The translations under genes were made by a program, and so were the position numbers. Below the pieces are notes generated by a model, which worked only from the letters and a program-made list of their open reading frames with translations, did no database searches and was not told where the DNA came from. From contig JAQXOB010000008.1 in the NCBI GenBank assembly GCA_029098305.1, positions 1 to 42,135 on the forward strand: 42,135 nt of DNA, given 5' to 3'. Origin of the DNA: Clostridia bacterium (GTDB taxonomy: Bacteria; Bacillota; Clostridia; Oscillospirales; Acutalibacteraceae). Numbering within the stretch: position 1 is the first letter of the stretch; each line of letters begins with the position of its first letter. Positions 1 through 8,938 of this stretch are shown here, in pieces.

Positions 1-163
1 TTTTGCGTTTTATAGGAATACTGAAACCTTCAGGTCATCCCATCTATGAATTCTGTGTTTTGTTGAATATGCGTAGAGATAGGCTTTTGCTTCACCTAAG
101 TCTATTGTGAACTCCTGCACTTTAACGAAATTACTTTGATTTACCTTGCGCACAAGGCTTAAA

Positions 164-2797
164 TCAATTCCTTCTTTCGTTAATAGCAGCCTGAGCTGCT
201 GCAAGTCTTGCGATCGGCACTCTGAATGGTGAGCATGATACATAGTCAAGACCGATAGCATGGCAGAACTCTACAGATGTAGGATCGCCGCCGTGCTCGC
301 CACAGATACCAATGTGAAGATTTGGATTAACCGGCTTACCAAGCTTGATAGCCATATCCATGAGCTTGCCTACGCCTGTCTGGTCGAGCTTTGCAAATGG
401 ATCGTTCTCATAGATCTTTGTGTCATAGTAAGCATTGAGGAACTTACCAGCGTCATCTCTGGAGAAGCCGAATGCCATCTGTGTGAGGTCGTTAGTACCG
501 AAGCAGAAGAAGTCAGCTTCCTTAGCGATATCATCAGCTGTGAGGGCTGCTCTTGGGATTTCGATCATTGTACCTACTTCGTACTTGATGTCGGAGTTAG
601 CAGCTGCGATAACCTCGTCTGCTGTCTCTACAACAACCTTCTTAACAAACTTAAGCTCTTTTACATCGCCAACGAGAGGAATCATGATTTCCGGAGCTAC
701 GTTCCAGTCTGGGTGATTCTTCTTAACGTTGATAGCAGCCTTAATGATAGCTCTTGTCTGCATCTTTGCAATTTCAGGATATGTTACTGCAAGACGGCAG
801 CCACGGTGACCCATCATTGGGTTGAACTCGTGCAATGAAGAGATGATAGCCTTAATTGTATCTACAGACTTGCCCTGTGCATCTGCAAGAGCCTTGATGT
901 CTGCTTCTTCAGTTGGAACGAACTCGTGAAGTGGTGGATCGAGGAATCTGATTGTAACCGGGTTGCCTTCGAGTGCCTCATAAAGTGCCTCAAAGTCGCC
1001 CTGCTGCATTGGCTCGATCTTAGCAAGTGCTGCTTCTCTCTCTTCGAGTGTGTCTGAGCAGATCATCTCTCTGAAAGCAGCAATTCTTGATGCTTCGAAG
1101 AACATATGCTCTGTACGGCAAAGGCCTATACCCTCTGCGCCAAGCTCTCTTGCTTTTTTAGCATCTGTTGGTGTGTCAGCGTTTGTTCTAACCTTAAGTG
1201 TTCTGTATTTGTCAGCCCATGCCATGATTCTGCCGAACTCGCCGGCGATAGTAGCATCAACAGTTGGGATAATACCATCGTAGATGTTACCTGTAGAACC
1301 ATCGATGGAGATGAAATCGCCTTCGTGGAATGTCTTTCCGCCAAGTGTGAACTGCTTGTTAGCTTCGTCCATGTTGATCTCTGAGCAACCTGATACACAG
1401 CAAGTACCCATACCACGTGCAACAACAGCTGCGTGAGATGTCATACCGCCTCTAACTGTGAGGATACCCTGAGAAGCCTTCATGCCTGTGATGTCTTCTG
1501 GAGAAGTCTCAAGACGAACAAGAACAACCTTCTCGCCTCTTGCGTTCCAGTTTTCAGCATCTTCTGCTGTGAACACGATCTTACCACAAGCTGCACCAGG
1601 AGAAGCGCCTAAGCCCTTGCCCATTGGAGTAGCAGCCTTGAGTGCCTTAGCATCAAACTGTGGGTGGAGAAGTGTGTCGAGGTTTCTTGGATCGATCATA
1701 AGAACAGCCTCTTCCTCTGTTCTCATACCCTCATCAACGAGGTCACAAGCGATCTTGAGTGCAGCCTGAGCTGTTCTCTTACCGTTTCTTGTCTGGAGCA
1801 TATAGAGCTTGCCGTGTTCAACTGTAAACTCCATATCCTGCATATCTCTATAGTGATTTTCAAGTGTTTTGCAAACTTCTACGAACTGCTTAAATGCCTC
1901 TGGGAACTTTGTTTCCATCTCAGAGATGTGCATTGGTGTACGAACACCGGCAACAACGTCTTCGCCCTGAGCGTTTGTTAAGAACTCACCGAAAAGACCA
2001 TTTTCGCCTGTAGCTGGGTCACGAGTAAATGCAACACCGGTACCGCAATCGTCACCCATGTTACCAAATGCCATAGACTGTACGTTTACAGCAGTACCCC
2101 ATGAATAAGGGATGTCGTTGTCACGTCTGTAAACATTTGCTCTTGGGTTGTCCCATGAACGGAAAACAGCCTTGATAGCGCCCATGAGCTGTTCCTTAGG
2201 ATCATCTGGGAAGTCTGAACCAATCTTAGCCTTATACTCAGCCTTAAACTGATATGCAAGCTCCTTAAGATCGTCAGCTGTAAGCTCAACGTCAAGCTTA
2301 ACGCCTTTCTTTTCCTTCATTTCGTCGATAAGCTCTTCAAAATACTTCTTACCAACTTCCATAACTACGTCAGAGTACATCTGGATGAATCTTCTGTAGC
2401 AGTCCCATGCCCAACGTGGGTTGTTAGACTTCTCTGCGATAGCTTCTACAACAGTCTCGTTAAGACCGAGGTTCAAAATTGTATCCATCATACCAGGCAT
2501 AGAAGCTCTAGCACCTGAACGTACAGAAACAAGAAGTGGATTCTCTCTATCGCCAAACTTCTTACCTGTAATCTCTTCCATCTTAACAATGTATTCGTTA
2601 ATCTGGCCCTGGATCTCATCGTTGATCTCTCTGCCATCCTCATAATACTGTGTGCAAGCCTCTGTTGTGATTGTGAATCCCTGTGGAACCGGGAGACCAA
2701 GACTTGTCATTTCGGCAAGGTTTGCGCCCTTACCGCCGAGGAGCTCTCTCATGTCTGCGTTGCCCTCTTTGAACAAATAAACCCATTTTTTGCTCAT
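164..2797 (-). CDS. ppdK: Pyruvate, phosphate dikinase
   Basis: Interconverts pyruvate, ATP and phosphate with phosphoenolpyruvate, AMP and pyrophosphate in the cytoplasm; in anaerobic Clostridia it usually acts in glycolysis or gluconeogenesis. The 877 residues match the usual length (about 875). In order they show the N-terminal nucleotide-binding domain (GGKGANLAEM near residue 22, SVRSGARASMPGMMDT near 90), the phosphohistidine domain (GGMTSHAAVVARGMG near 450, with the catalytic His) and the C-terminal PEP/pyruvate TIM barrel (GIGLCRTEHMFF, then GICGEHGGDP with the catalytic Cys). The start is set by a GGAGG 8 nt upstream on the minus strand. It is divergent from the GlmU-like gene. Nothing looks broken. 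Confidence 0.98.
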   Translation of the reverse strand: MSKKWVYLFKEGNADMRELLGGKGANLAEMTSLGLPVPQGFTITTEACTQYYEDGREINDEIQGQINEYIVKMEEITGKKFGDRENPLLVSVRSGARASMPGMMDTILNLGLNETVVEAIAEKSNNPRWAWDCYRRFIQMYSDVVMEVGKKYFEELIDEMKEKKGVKLDVELTADDLKELAYQFKAEYKAKIGSDFPDDPKEQLMGAIKAVFRSWDNPRANVYRRDNDIPYSWGTAVNVQSMAFGNMGDDCGTGVAFTRDPATGENGLFGEFLTNAQGEDVVAGVRTPMHISEMETKFPEAFKQFVEVCKTLENHYRDMQDMEFTVEHGKLYMLQTRNGKRTAQAALKIACDLVDEGMRTEEEAVLMIDPRNLDTLLHPQFDAKALKAATPMGKGLGASPGAACGKIVFTAEDAENWNARGEKVVLVRLETSPEDITGMKASQGILTVRGGMTSHAAVVARGMGTCCVSGCSEINMDEANKQFTLGGKTFHEGDFISIDGSTGNIYDGIIPTVDATIAGEFGRIMAWADKYRTLKVRTNADTPTDAKKARELGAEGIGLCRTEHMFFEASRIAAFREMICSDTLEEREAALAKIEPMQQGDFEALYEALEGNPVTIRFLDPPLHEFVPTEEADIKALADAQGKSVDTIKAIISSLHEFNPMMGHRGCRLAVTYPEIAKMQTRAIIKAAINVKKNHPDWNVAPEIMIPLVGDVKELKFVKKVVVETADEVIAAANSDIKYEVGTMIEIPRAALTADDIAKEADFFCFGTNDLTQMAFGFSRDDAGKFLNAYYDTKIYENDPFAKLDQTGVGKLMDMAIKLGKPVNPNLHIGICGEHGGDPTSVEFCHAIGLDYVSCSPFRVPIARLAAAQAAINERRN

Positions 2798-2882
2798 TGG
2801 TATATACCTCCGTTATTTTTATAAAATGGCTCTTTAATAACTACGCATACTAAATTTTCACGCAATTACACGCCTTATCCAT

Positions 2883-2891
2883 ATTATAACA
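2883..2891 (-). promoter_or_regulatory. ppdK: Extended -10 promoter element of ppdK
   Basis: On the minus strand this reads TGTTATAAT, a perfect -10 hexamer with the TGn extension, about 85 nt upstream of the ppdK start. No good -35 lies at 17 nt, which fits an extended -10 promoter. Assigned by eye. Confidence 0.5.
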
Positions 2892-3004
2892 GAATTATGC
2901 CCAAATTTCTACAAATCAATAATACAATACTTGTAGAAAACAAGGCTCAAAAATCCATAAAATATGTACAATTTTCATAAAATTGATATAAAAATGTTTT
3001 TTTC

Positions 3005-3033
3005 TTGTAATTTGTTGTGTTAAATGAGATAAT
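3005..3033 (+). promoter_or_regulatory. SigA-type promoter of the GlmU-like gene
   Basis: TTGTAA and GATAAT separated by exactly 17 nt, about 58 nt before the start codon. Confidence 0.5.
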
Positions 3034-3090
3034 GTATGTAAACTGGTGTTAGATTCGCATAAAAATAATTTCTAAGGAGTAAATTCGCTT

Positions 3091-3840
3091 ATGAATAGAC
3101 TAAGTGCGCTTATCCTTGCAGGTGGCGAGGGTAAAAGAATGAAATCAGACAAACCAAAGGCTCTCAGCGAGGTTTTGGGAAAGCCTATGCTTGGCTGGAT
3201 TATAGATTCACTCAAGGAAGGAGAAATAGATGATATCTGCGTGGTTACAGGTAGCAAGAAAGAGTACATATATGAGTACCTCCAAAATCTGCCATTTGTT
3301 ATAGAAACAGCATATCAGGCAGAGCGACTCGGCACAGGCCATGCTGTGATGATGGCAAAAGATTTTTTGAGCAGAATAAAAGGCGATGTGGTAATACTCG
3401 GTGCTGACGCACCTTTTATGGACACCAAAACTATTACAGAAGCCTACAAGCTTCATAAAGAAACAGGTGCTTCTGCCACTGTGATTAGTGCCCGTGTGGA
3501 TGATCCCACAGGCTATGGCAGAATTGTGAGAAACGATGATGATTCTTTCAAGGCGATCGTAGAGCAAAAGGATGCAGACGAGCAAACAGCTAAAATAACC
3601 GAAGTAAACAGCGGTGCTTATTGGTTCGACACCGAGAAGCTATTATCTGTGCTTGATGAGATTAGCTCTGATAATGCTGCACATGAATATTATTTGCCTG
3701 ATGCACTCAAGCTCCTTCTCAAAAAAGGCTTGCGTATATCAGCTTTCACAGCATCTTCTCCATACACTGTGCTTGGCGCAAACGACCCCGAACAGCTCAA
3801 ACAGCTAAACGAAATTGCCTTGCAGATAACAAACAAATAA
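3091..3840 (+). CDS. GlmU-like NTP transferase, uridyltransferase domain only
   Basis: Predicted sugar-1-phosphate nucleotidyltransferase, most like the pyrophosphorylase half of GlmU, which makes UDP-GlcNAc for peptidoglycan. The N-terminus carries the signature LAGGEGKRMKSDKPKAL (residues 8-24). GTGHAV near residue 88, ADAPF near 106 and GYGRIV near 145 are also GlmU features. The protein ends at 249 residues, just after the linker region (LGANDPEQLKQLNEIA), where full GlmU (about 455 residues) would start its left-handed beta-helix acetyltransferase domain. No continuation follows in any frame, because a terminator lies 26 nt downstream. It is therefore a natural single-domain protein or a long-fixed truncation. 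AAGGAG precedes the ATG. UDP-GlcNAc specificity is inferred. Confidence 0.85.
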   Translation: MNRLSALILAGGEGKRMKSDKPKALSEVLGKPMLGWIIDSLKEGEIDDICVVTGSKKEYIYEYLQNLPFVIETAYQAERLGTGHAVMMAKDFLSRIKGDVVILGADAPFMDTKTITEAYKLHKETGASATVISARVDDPTGYGRIVRNDDDSFKAIVEQKDADEQTAKITEVNSGAYWFDTEKLLSVLDEISSDNAAHEYYLPDALKLLLKKGLRISAFTASSPYTVLGANDPEQLKQLNEIALQITNK

Positions 3841-3866
3841 TTAAATAATTAATCTTATAAATCATG

Positions 3867-3905
3867 CCCGACACAGCGATATATTAAACCTGATGTCGGG
3901 TTTTT
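3867..3905 (+). terminator. Rho-independent terminator after the GlmU-like gene
   Basis: CCCGACA (3867-3873) pairs with TGTCGGG (3894-3900), followed by TTTTT. Confidence 0.8.
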
Positions 3906-3988
3906 ATGTAGAGAAAACCACGCAATAGTTGAGTGGCTCAAAAGAGGTTAACCGATAGACAGAAAAGAAATTTAAAATGTGTCTTGCC

Positions 3989-4118
3989 TCTATCTGATGA
4001 GGGAGGTGGCAAAACGAAGTTTTGACGGAGGGAGAGAAAAGGTAAAAATCCGTAAAAATGCAGTTTTTCTCTCCTTCAGTTTCGTTTCGCTCGACAGACT
4101 CCTTGTCAGAGGGAGCCG
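3989..4118 (+). repeat. Palindromic repeat family 2, copy 1
   Basis: Copy of a dispersed repeat also seen at 22,066, 22,307, 22,510, 28,482 and (inverted) 37,709. It contains a TGAYGAGGGAGGTGG motif, an AACGAAGTTTTGACGGAGGG block, GGAGAGAAAAG pairing with CTTTTTCTCTCC across a TGCA-rich loop, and a distal hairpin of the GGCTCCC/GGGAGCC type. Its frame happens to be open into the following response regulator, which invites a start call that is too early (at 4058). The stretch 3906-3988 shows nothing recognisable. Confidence 0.8.
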
Positions 4119-4123
4119 ATTTT

Positions 4124-4145
4124 GATACAATTATGATACATATAA
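4124..4145 (+). promoter_or_regulatory. Candidate response-regulator binding site (11-nt direct repeat)
   Basis: GATACAATTAT is followed directly by GATACATATAA, an exact 11-nt pitch typical of OmpR/PhoB-family sites. It lies about 60 nt upstream of the response regulator start. A very similar pair precedes the Fem gene at 7069. Autoregulation is inferred. Confidence 0.5.
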
Positions 4146-4204
4146 GGTGTAAAATAAAATATAGAATAATGTTTTTTTTGAAAGTGAAATGGGATGTGCC
4201 GGTG

Positions 4205-4858
4205 ATGAACGAAATACTCATTGTGGAAGATGACAGAAATATATCAGAGCTTATAAACATGGCTCTAAAGAGGCAAAATTATAAGTGCTATTGTGCCTAT
4301 GACGGAGAAGCCGCCGCAGATATGATTGAGAACAGGCACTTTGATTTGATTTTGCTTGATGTTATGTTGCCTAAGATAGACGGCTATGAGCTGATAGAGT
4401 ACATTAAAAATTTCGAAACACCTGTTATTTTTATCACTGCCAAAAGCAGTATCAATGATAAGGTGAAGGGGTTAAAGCTGGGTGCTGATGACTATATCAC
4501 AAAACCCTTTGAAATAGCCGAGCTACAGGCGAGGGTTGAGGTGGTGCTGAGAAGATACAACAAATCGCTTAGCATAATACAATCCGGCGATATTACCATA
4601 AACACCGAGTCACGTGTTGTGCTAAAAAACGGAGTACCGGTAGATCTCACGCTAAAGGAATACGAGATGCTTTTACTTTTCGTGAGAAATAAAAATATTG
4701 CACTTTATCGTGAGATGATATATGAGAATGTGTGGCAGGGCGAATATTGTGGCAACAGCAGAACAGTGGATCTGCACATCCAGCGTCTGCGCAAAAAGCT
4801 GGACCTGCACGACAGAATAGTATCTGTGTTTAAGGTGGGATATCGGTTTGTGGGGTGA
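4205..4858 (+). CDS. OmpR/PhoB-family response regulator
   Basis: Cytoplasmic DNA-binding regulator of a two-component system. The receiver domain has the acidic pair D9/D10, the phospho-acceptor D52 (LLDVMLP), T78 and K100 (KPF). A C-terminal winged helix (about 125-217) ends with the RTVDLHIQRLRKKL recognition-helix region. The 217-residue length is normal. I chose the ATG at 4205 because family alignment begins at MNEILIVEDD; the frame is open further upstream only because it reads through repeat DNA. There is no strong Shine-Dalgarno at 4205, so the start is slightly uncertain. The kinase follows 6 nt after its stop. Confidence 0.93.
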   Translation: MNEILIVEDDRNISELINMALKRQNYKCYCAYDGEAAADMIENRHFDLILLDVMLPKIDGYELIEYIKNFETPVIFITAKSSINDKVKGLKLGADDYITKPFEIAELQARVEVVLRRYNKSLSIIQSGDITINTESRVVLKNGVPVDLTLKEYEMLLLFVRNKNIALYREMIYENVWQGEYCGNSRTVDLHIQRLRKKLDLHDRIVSVFKVGYRFVG

Positions 4859-4864
4859 GATAAA

Positions 4865-6283
4865 TTGAAGTTTTCTTGGAAGATATTTTTTGTGTCGTTT
4901 ATGATAATAATTTTATCTTTTGGCGTAGGTGGCTTTGTCTTGATAAATGTAGTATTTAATATGGCATTAGATGAGAAGATAAACAGCACCTGCGAGAGCA
5001 ACAGCTTTGTTACATCATCATTTTATGCTATGCAGTCAAATTCTGAAGATATGGGTTACAACGAAAGATATGCTGATTATTTGGTGAGCAGTTTTTTGAA
5101 AGGAATTGCGATAGATAAATCCGAAACTAATGTGAAAATCGGTGGTGCAGAGAGTATAGATAATTTCGGAGAAAAAAGCCCGATAGCAGAGATAAAAGAA
5201 AATTCACGAATATACAGGATAGTCCAAAAGTCTGAAAATTCGGTGTTTTTACAGGTGATAAGCAGACTAAAGCTAAGCAAAAAGAATTATTATATTCAAA
5301 CTGTGACAGATATATCAGACATATATTCCAGCAGAGAGCATATGCTTGGAATTTATCGTATACTCATCATATGCGTGGCGTTGATGGCATCGCTGATACT
5401 TGTCTTTTTCTCTCACAGGCTCACCAGACCATTGGTAAAGCTATCTTCTATAACGCAGAGGATGGCAGATGGAGATCTATCTATCCGTGCCGAAACCAAA
5501 GGCACCAAAGAGATAGCTGAGCTTTCTAAAAACTACAACAACATGGCGCAGAGTATAGAAAACTATGTGGACAAGCTTAAAGAATCTGCTCAAAGCAGAG
5601 AAGAATTTGTAAACAATTTCACCCATGAAATGAAAACACCTCTAACCTCCATCATAGGTTATGCTGATATGCTTAGATCCTATGAGCTGGATGTGGAAGA
5701 AAAGCGAAAATGTGCTGATTGTATCTACAAAGAGGGCAAACGACTGGAAGCGTTATCCTCCAGTCTGCTGAGCATCATTGTGCTCAAAAATAACTCAGTA
5801 GATATGAGTGATAGTGATGTAAAATTCCTCATTGATGATATAAAAGATGCTGTGAGGTTTTTGCTGGAAAAATATAATATAAGCCTAGAGATTGACTGTA
5901 CAGATGCCAAAATATTTGCAGAATATTCTCTGATAAAAACCTTGATATGCAATCTGATAGACAATGCCTGCAAGGCATCGCAATCAGGCTCAAAGATAAC
6001 GCTTACTGGTGCTGTGTGTAATGATAGGTTTAGGTTCACAGTGGCAGATATGGGCAGAGGCATACCTGCGAATGAGATAAGCAAGATTACTCAGCCGTTT
6101 TATATGGTGGATAAGTCACGAGCAAGGAGCATGGGAGGTGCAGGCTTGGGGCTAGCTCTATGCAGTGAGATAGCCTATATGCATGGCTCACAACTGCATA
6201 TAGAAAGCACACCGGGAGTAGGCACAGCGGTCAGCTTTGATATTGCTATCAGCCAAAAAAAGGATGGTGACAGCAATGCGTAA
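4865..6283 (+). CDS. Membrane sensor histidine kinase
   Basis: Partner kinase of the preceding regulator, 472 residues. Transmembrane helix 1 (about 7-31), an extracytoplasmic sensor region (32-160) without a recognisable ligand domain, transmembrane helix 2 (about 163-183), HAMP (184-236), HisKA with phospho-acceptor H254 (THEMKTPLTS), then an ATPase domain with N-box N363/N367, DMGRGIP (395-401) and GGAGLGLAL (424-432). It starts with TTG at 4865, with GGGGTGAG about 5 nt upstream overlapping the regulator stop; no nearer ATG precedes the first membrane helix. The system resembles Gram-positive envelope-stress pairs, but the signal is unknown. Confidence 0.93.
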   Translation: MKFSWKIFFVSFMIIILSFGVGGFVLINVVFNMALDEKINSTCESNSFVTSSFYAMQSNSEDMGYNERYADYLVSSFLKGIAIDKSETNVKIGGAESIDNFGEKSPIAEIKENSRIYRIVQKSENSVFLQVISRLKLSKKNYYIQTVTDISDIYSSREHMLGIYRILIICVALMASLILVFFSHRLTRPLVKLSSITQRMADGDLSIRAETKGTKEIAELSKNYNNMAQSIENYVDKLKESAQSREEFVNNFTHEMKTPLTSIIGYADMLRSYELDVEEKRKCADCIYKEGKRLEALSSSLLSIIVLKNNSVDMSDSDVKFLIDDIKDAVRFLLEKYNISLEIDCTDAKIFAEYSLIKTLICNLIDNACKASQSGSKITLTGAVCNDRFRFTVADMGRGIPANEISKITQPFYMVDKSRARSMGGAGLGLALCSEIAYMHGSQLHIESTPGVGTAVSFDIAISQKKDGDSNA

Positions 6284-7052
6284 TATAATAAAATATGCGC
6301 TGTGTATTGTTTTGTCGCTGGCGCTTATCTTCGGAATTATAGTTTTACCGTATTTTTATTTTGATTTTTCTGATAATGCCAGAGGAAGATATTATGATGA
6401 CGGCAGTTATTCGTTTGATAATTCAAAGAAAATCAGCTTTGATGATGTATATGAACTAATCCATTCGTCTGATTCTATTATTTTTAGTTATCAATCATCT
6501 ATATCTGAAAATCAGATAATCAACGAAGTGAAAAGTGTGGTGGCAGGTATGTTGGAGACTATTGATTTTTCTAAGGATAACGAATATCTCAGCGTTTTAT
6601 ACGATTGTTTTAATTCGATTTACAGCAAAGATATCTGGGTTAGAACATATAACTGCAACAATATAAGCGGAAAAATAGATGATACACCTGCCTCAATATC
6701 GCTTATGGAGGTTTATATGGGTTTTACAGAGAATAATTCAAATTTTGAGATTATATATAATCAAAAGAATATGAAGATATACAGCTTCGCTTATTATGAA
6801 GATAAGCAATTTCAAAGCTACGATGAATATGAGTCTTACGCTTATGATTACTATTTTGATGAATACCGCAAAAATATGTATGATGCCCTCTTGCATAAGC
6901 TGATAAAATATGAAGAAGCGGAAGAAGATTTGAAAGGCTATATAGCTGATATAGGCAGTTACTATTTTAGTTTTAGCGTGATAGACGCACCATCGGATGA
7001 TTATGATATTAATCAAGAATATGAAGGGATGGCAGATAAAATAGAAGGGTGA
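6276..7052 (+). CDS. Membrane-anchored protein of unknown function in the two-component operon
   Basis: I do not recognise this 258-residue protein. Residues 6-27 form one hydrophobic segment (signal anchor or signal peptide) after a positively charged start. The rest is hydrophilic, rich in Asp, Tyr and Ser, and presumably outside the cell. The ATG at 6276 lies inside the last codons of the kinase gene (overlap 8 nt) with AAGGA/GGTGA upstream, so it is translationally coupled. An in-frame ATG at 6264 is an alternative. By position it may be an accessory sensor or an output of the system; this is inference only. Confidence 0.8.
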   Translation: MRNIIKYALCIVLSLALIFGIIVLPYFYFDFSDNARGRYYDDGSYSFDNSKKISFDDVYELIHSSDSIIFSYQSSISENQIINEVKSVVAGMLETIDFSKDNEYLSVLYDCFNSIYSKDIWVRTYNCNNISGKIDDTPASISLMEVYMGFTENNSNFEIIYNQKNMKIYSFAYYEDKQFQSYDEYESYAYDYYFDEYRKNMYDALLHKLIKYEEAEEDLKGYIADIGSYYFSFSVIDAPSDDYDINQEYEGMADKIEG

Positions 7053-7068
7053 TAAAAAATTTCATCAT

Positions 7069-7091
7069 GATACAACTTTCATACAACTTTG
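7069..7091 (+). promoter_or_regulatory. Candidate response-regulator binding site upstream of the Fem gene
   Basis: ATACAACTTTC (7070-7080) is followed at once by ATACAACTTTG (7081-7091), a perfect 10-nt direct repeat with 11-nt pitch. The core ATACAA is shared with the repeat upstream of the response regulator at 4124. It lies 60-80 nt before the Fem-like start. Confidence 0.55.
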
Positions 7092-7151
7092 ATTAAAGTG
7101 ATAAACATTTCCTCTTTATACTCGTTTGTGTAAAGGGGATGTGTTTTTATA

Positions 7152-8150
7152 ATGAAGATTAAAAACAGAGAAGTTTATAACTATGTTAATGGCAATTTTA
7201 TGCAATCTAAGCTGTGGGCAAATGTGAAAAATAACTGGATACCGGAATATATTTTGGTGACAGATGATGATGGCATGATAAAAGCCACTGCGCTTATCTT
7301 TGTGAAGAAAATACCGTTTCTTAACACCGCTCTGCTCTATGCATCGCGTGGCCCTGTGTGTGATTTTCATGATAAAGATACATTGACACAGCTTTTTGAA
7401 AAGATAAAGGGGCTTGCAAAAAGATACAATGCATATGCATTGAAAATGGACCCTCTGATAGACACAGAAGACCATATAGCAATAGAAAATCTAAAATTGT
7501 TGGGATTTGTATATCATGGCGAGAAGACCGGCTATCAGAACATCCAGTGTCGTGAAAATTATGTTCTTGATATATGTGGCAGAAATGCAGATGAAATTTT
7601 TAATAGCTTTAAGACAAAATGCAGATACAATATTCGCCTTGCTATGCGTAAGGACGTTAAATGTAGCTTTTATGGGGCAGAAAAGCTGGATGATTTTTAT
7701 AATATGATGCTCGCCACAGCTAAGAGAGATGGCTTTTGCATGAGAAGCAAAGAATATTTTTCGAGGATTTTGCAAAGCTTTGGCAAAAGAGCAAGGTTAT
7801 GCATATGCTATTTTGAAAATGTACCGCTATCGGGTGCGCTGTGCATAGAGTATGGCGGAGTAATGAGCTATGTGTATGGATGTTCGTCTGATTGTATGCG
7901 AAATTTTATGCCAAATTATCTAATGCAGTGGACGATGATAGAATATTGTGCTGAACATAAGCTAGACACATACGATTTTTGCGGAATACCATATTGGGAC
8001 GATAAATCTCACAAAAACTATGGAGTCTACAAGTTTAAGCAAAATTTTAATGGAAAAGTTAAGGTTTATGCAGGCGAGTTTGACTATACATTCAGAAAAG
8101 TTATAAACGCTTTTGCAGATTTTGTGCTTATGATAAAAAGTAGGCTTTAA
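7152..8150 (+). CDS. FemA/FemX-like peptidoglycan branching aminoacyltransferase
   Basis: Predicted to transfer an amino acid from aminoacyl-tRNA to the lysine side chain of lipid II, building the peptidoglycan cross-bridge. The 332 residues show the FemAB pattern of two GNAT-like halves: FMQSKLWANVK near the start, ASRGPVCDF near residue 75, FKTKCRYNIRLAMRKDV near 155, and a second half with the characteristic YDFCGIPYWDDKSHKNYGVYKFKQNF near 275-300. AAAGGGG precedes the ATG. The amino acid and position used cannot be told. It lies 99 nt downstream of the two-component operon with no terminator between. Confidence 0.88.
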   Translation: MKIKNREVYNYVNGNFMQSKLWANVKNNWIPEYILVTDDDGMIKATALIFVKKIPFLNTALLYASRGPVCDFHDKDTLTQLFEKIKGLAKRYNAYALKMDPLIDTEDHIAIENLKLLGFVYHGEKTGYQNIQCRENYVLDICGRNADEIFNSFKTKCRYNIRLAMRKDVKCSFYGAEKLDDFYNMMLATAKRDGFCMRSKEYFSRILQSFGKRARLCICYFENVPLSGALCIEYGGVMSYVYGCSSDCMRNFMPNYLMQWTMIEYCAEHKLDTYDFCGIPYWDDKSHKNYGVYKFKQNFNGKVKVYAGEFDYTFRKVINAFADFVLMIKSRL

Positions 8151-8169
8151 GTCACAATATGTTGATTAA

Positions 8170-8214
8170 AAAGGGGTTTGATTATTATGGTCAAATCCCT
8201 TTGTTATTTTTTAT
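8170..8214 (+). terminator. Rho-independent terminator after the Fem gene
   Basis: AAAGGGGTTTGA (8170-8181) pairs with TCAAATCCCTTT (8191-8202), followed by a T-rich tail. Confidence 0.85.
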
Positions 8215-8244
8215 ACAATTCTATAAAAAATTAAGGTGCAGAAC

Positions 8245-8273
8245 TTGAAATTTTTAAAGAATTATTATATAAT
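8245..8273 (+). promoter_or_regulatory. nth: SigA-type promoter of nth
   Basis: TTGAAA, 17 nt, TATAAT, ending 25 nt before the nth start codon. Confidence 0.75.
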
Positions 8274-8298
8274 GTAGAAAAATGAGGGATTGTACGCT

Positions 8299-8925
8299 AT
8301 GGATTTATATCAAAAAGCGGCACTTGCCGTAGAAAGCCTAGAAAAAGAATATCCTGATGCTGTGTGTTCGCTTAAATACACAGATGCGTTTCAGTTGCTC
8401 ATTGCCACAAGGTTGGCGGCACAATGCACTGATTTAAGAGTAAATATGGTGACTCCTGCTCTATTTGAAAAATATCCTGATATACCCAGCATGGCAGCGG
8501 CGGATGTGGCTGATGTGGAAGATATTATCAAGAGTTGCGGATTATACAAAACCAAAGCTCGTGACATCGTGAGCTGTGCTATTATGCTCAGAGATGAGTT
8601 TGATGGCAAGGTGCCTGACGAGATATCGCAGTTGATAAAATTGCCCGGAATAGGCAGAAAGACTGCCAATCTGGTGGTGGGCGATATCTACGGTAAAAGT
8701 GCAGTCGTTGTGGATACACATTGCATTAGGATTACCAGAAGACTTGGTTTTCACAATCTTAAGGATCCCACAAGAATAGAAATGTTGCTCAGAGAGTATT
8801 TGCCACCAATCAAATCTAACGATTTTTGCCACAGATTGGTGCTTCATGGCAGAGCTGTGTGCTCAGCACGTAGTCCGAAATGTGACAAATGCTGTATGAA
8901 TGGATTTTGTAGCAAGTTGATTTGA
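8299..8925 (+). CDS. nth: Endonuclease III (DNA glycosylase/AP lyase)
   Basis: Base-excision repair enzyme that removes oxidised pyrimidines and nicks abasic sites. The 208 residues carry the helix-hairpin-helix LPGIGRKTANLV (115-126) with catalytic K121, the conserved catalytic D139 (VVVDTHCIRITRRLG), and a C-terminal [4Fe-4S] loop with cysteines at 188, 195, 198 and 204, the exact C-X6-C-X2-C-X5-C spacing. Start ATG 8299 with GAGGG upstream; a TTG at 8290 is in frame but less likely. The next gene starts 13 nt after the stop, so they are probably cotranscribed. Confidence 0.97.
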   Translation: MDLYQKAALAVESLEKEYPDAVCSLKYTDAFQLLIATRLAAQCTDLRVNMVTPALFEKYPDIPSMAAADVADVEDIIKSCGLYKTKARDIVSCAIMLRDEFDGKVPDEISQLIKLPGIGRKTANLVVGDIYGKSAVVVDTHCIRITRRLGFHNLKDPTRIEMLLREYLPPIKSNDFCHRLVLHGRAVCSARSPKCDKCCMNGFCSKLI

Positions 8926-8938
8926 GGAGAGTATGACT

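Noticed and set aside
10-261. 83-codon minus-strand ORF overlapping the end of ppdK
   Set aside because: Most of it runs in another frame of ppdK, there is no ribosome site, and the free 45-codon tail shows no recognisable motif.
4058-4204. N-terminal extension of the response regulator
   Set aside because: The frame is open only through repeat family 2 and AT-rich promoter DNA; the family N-terminus begins at 4205.
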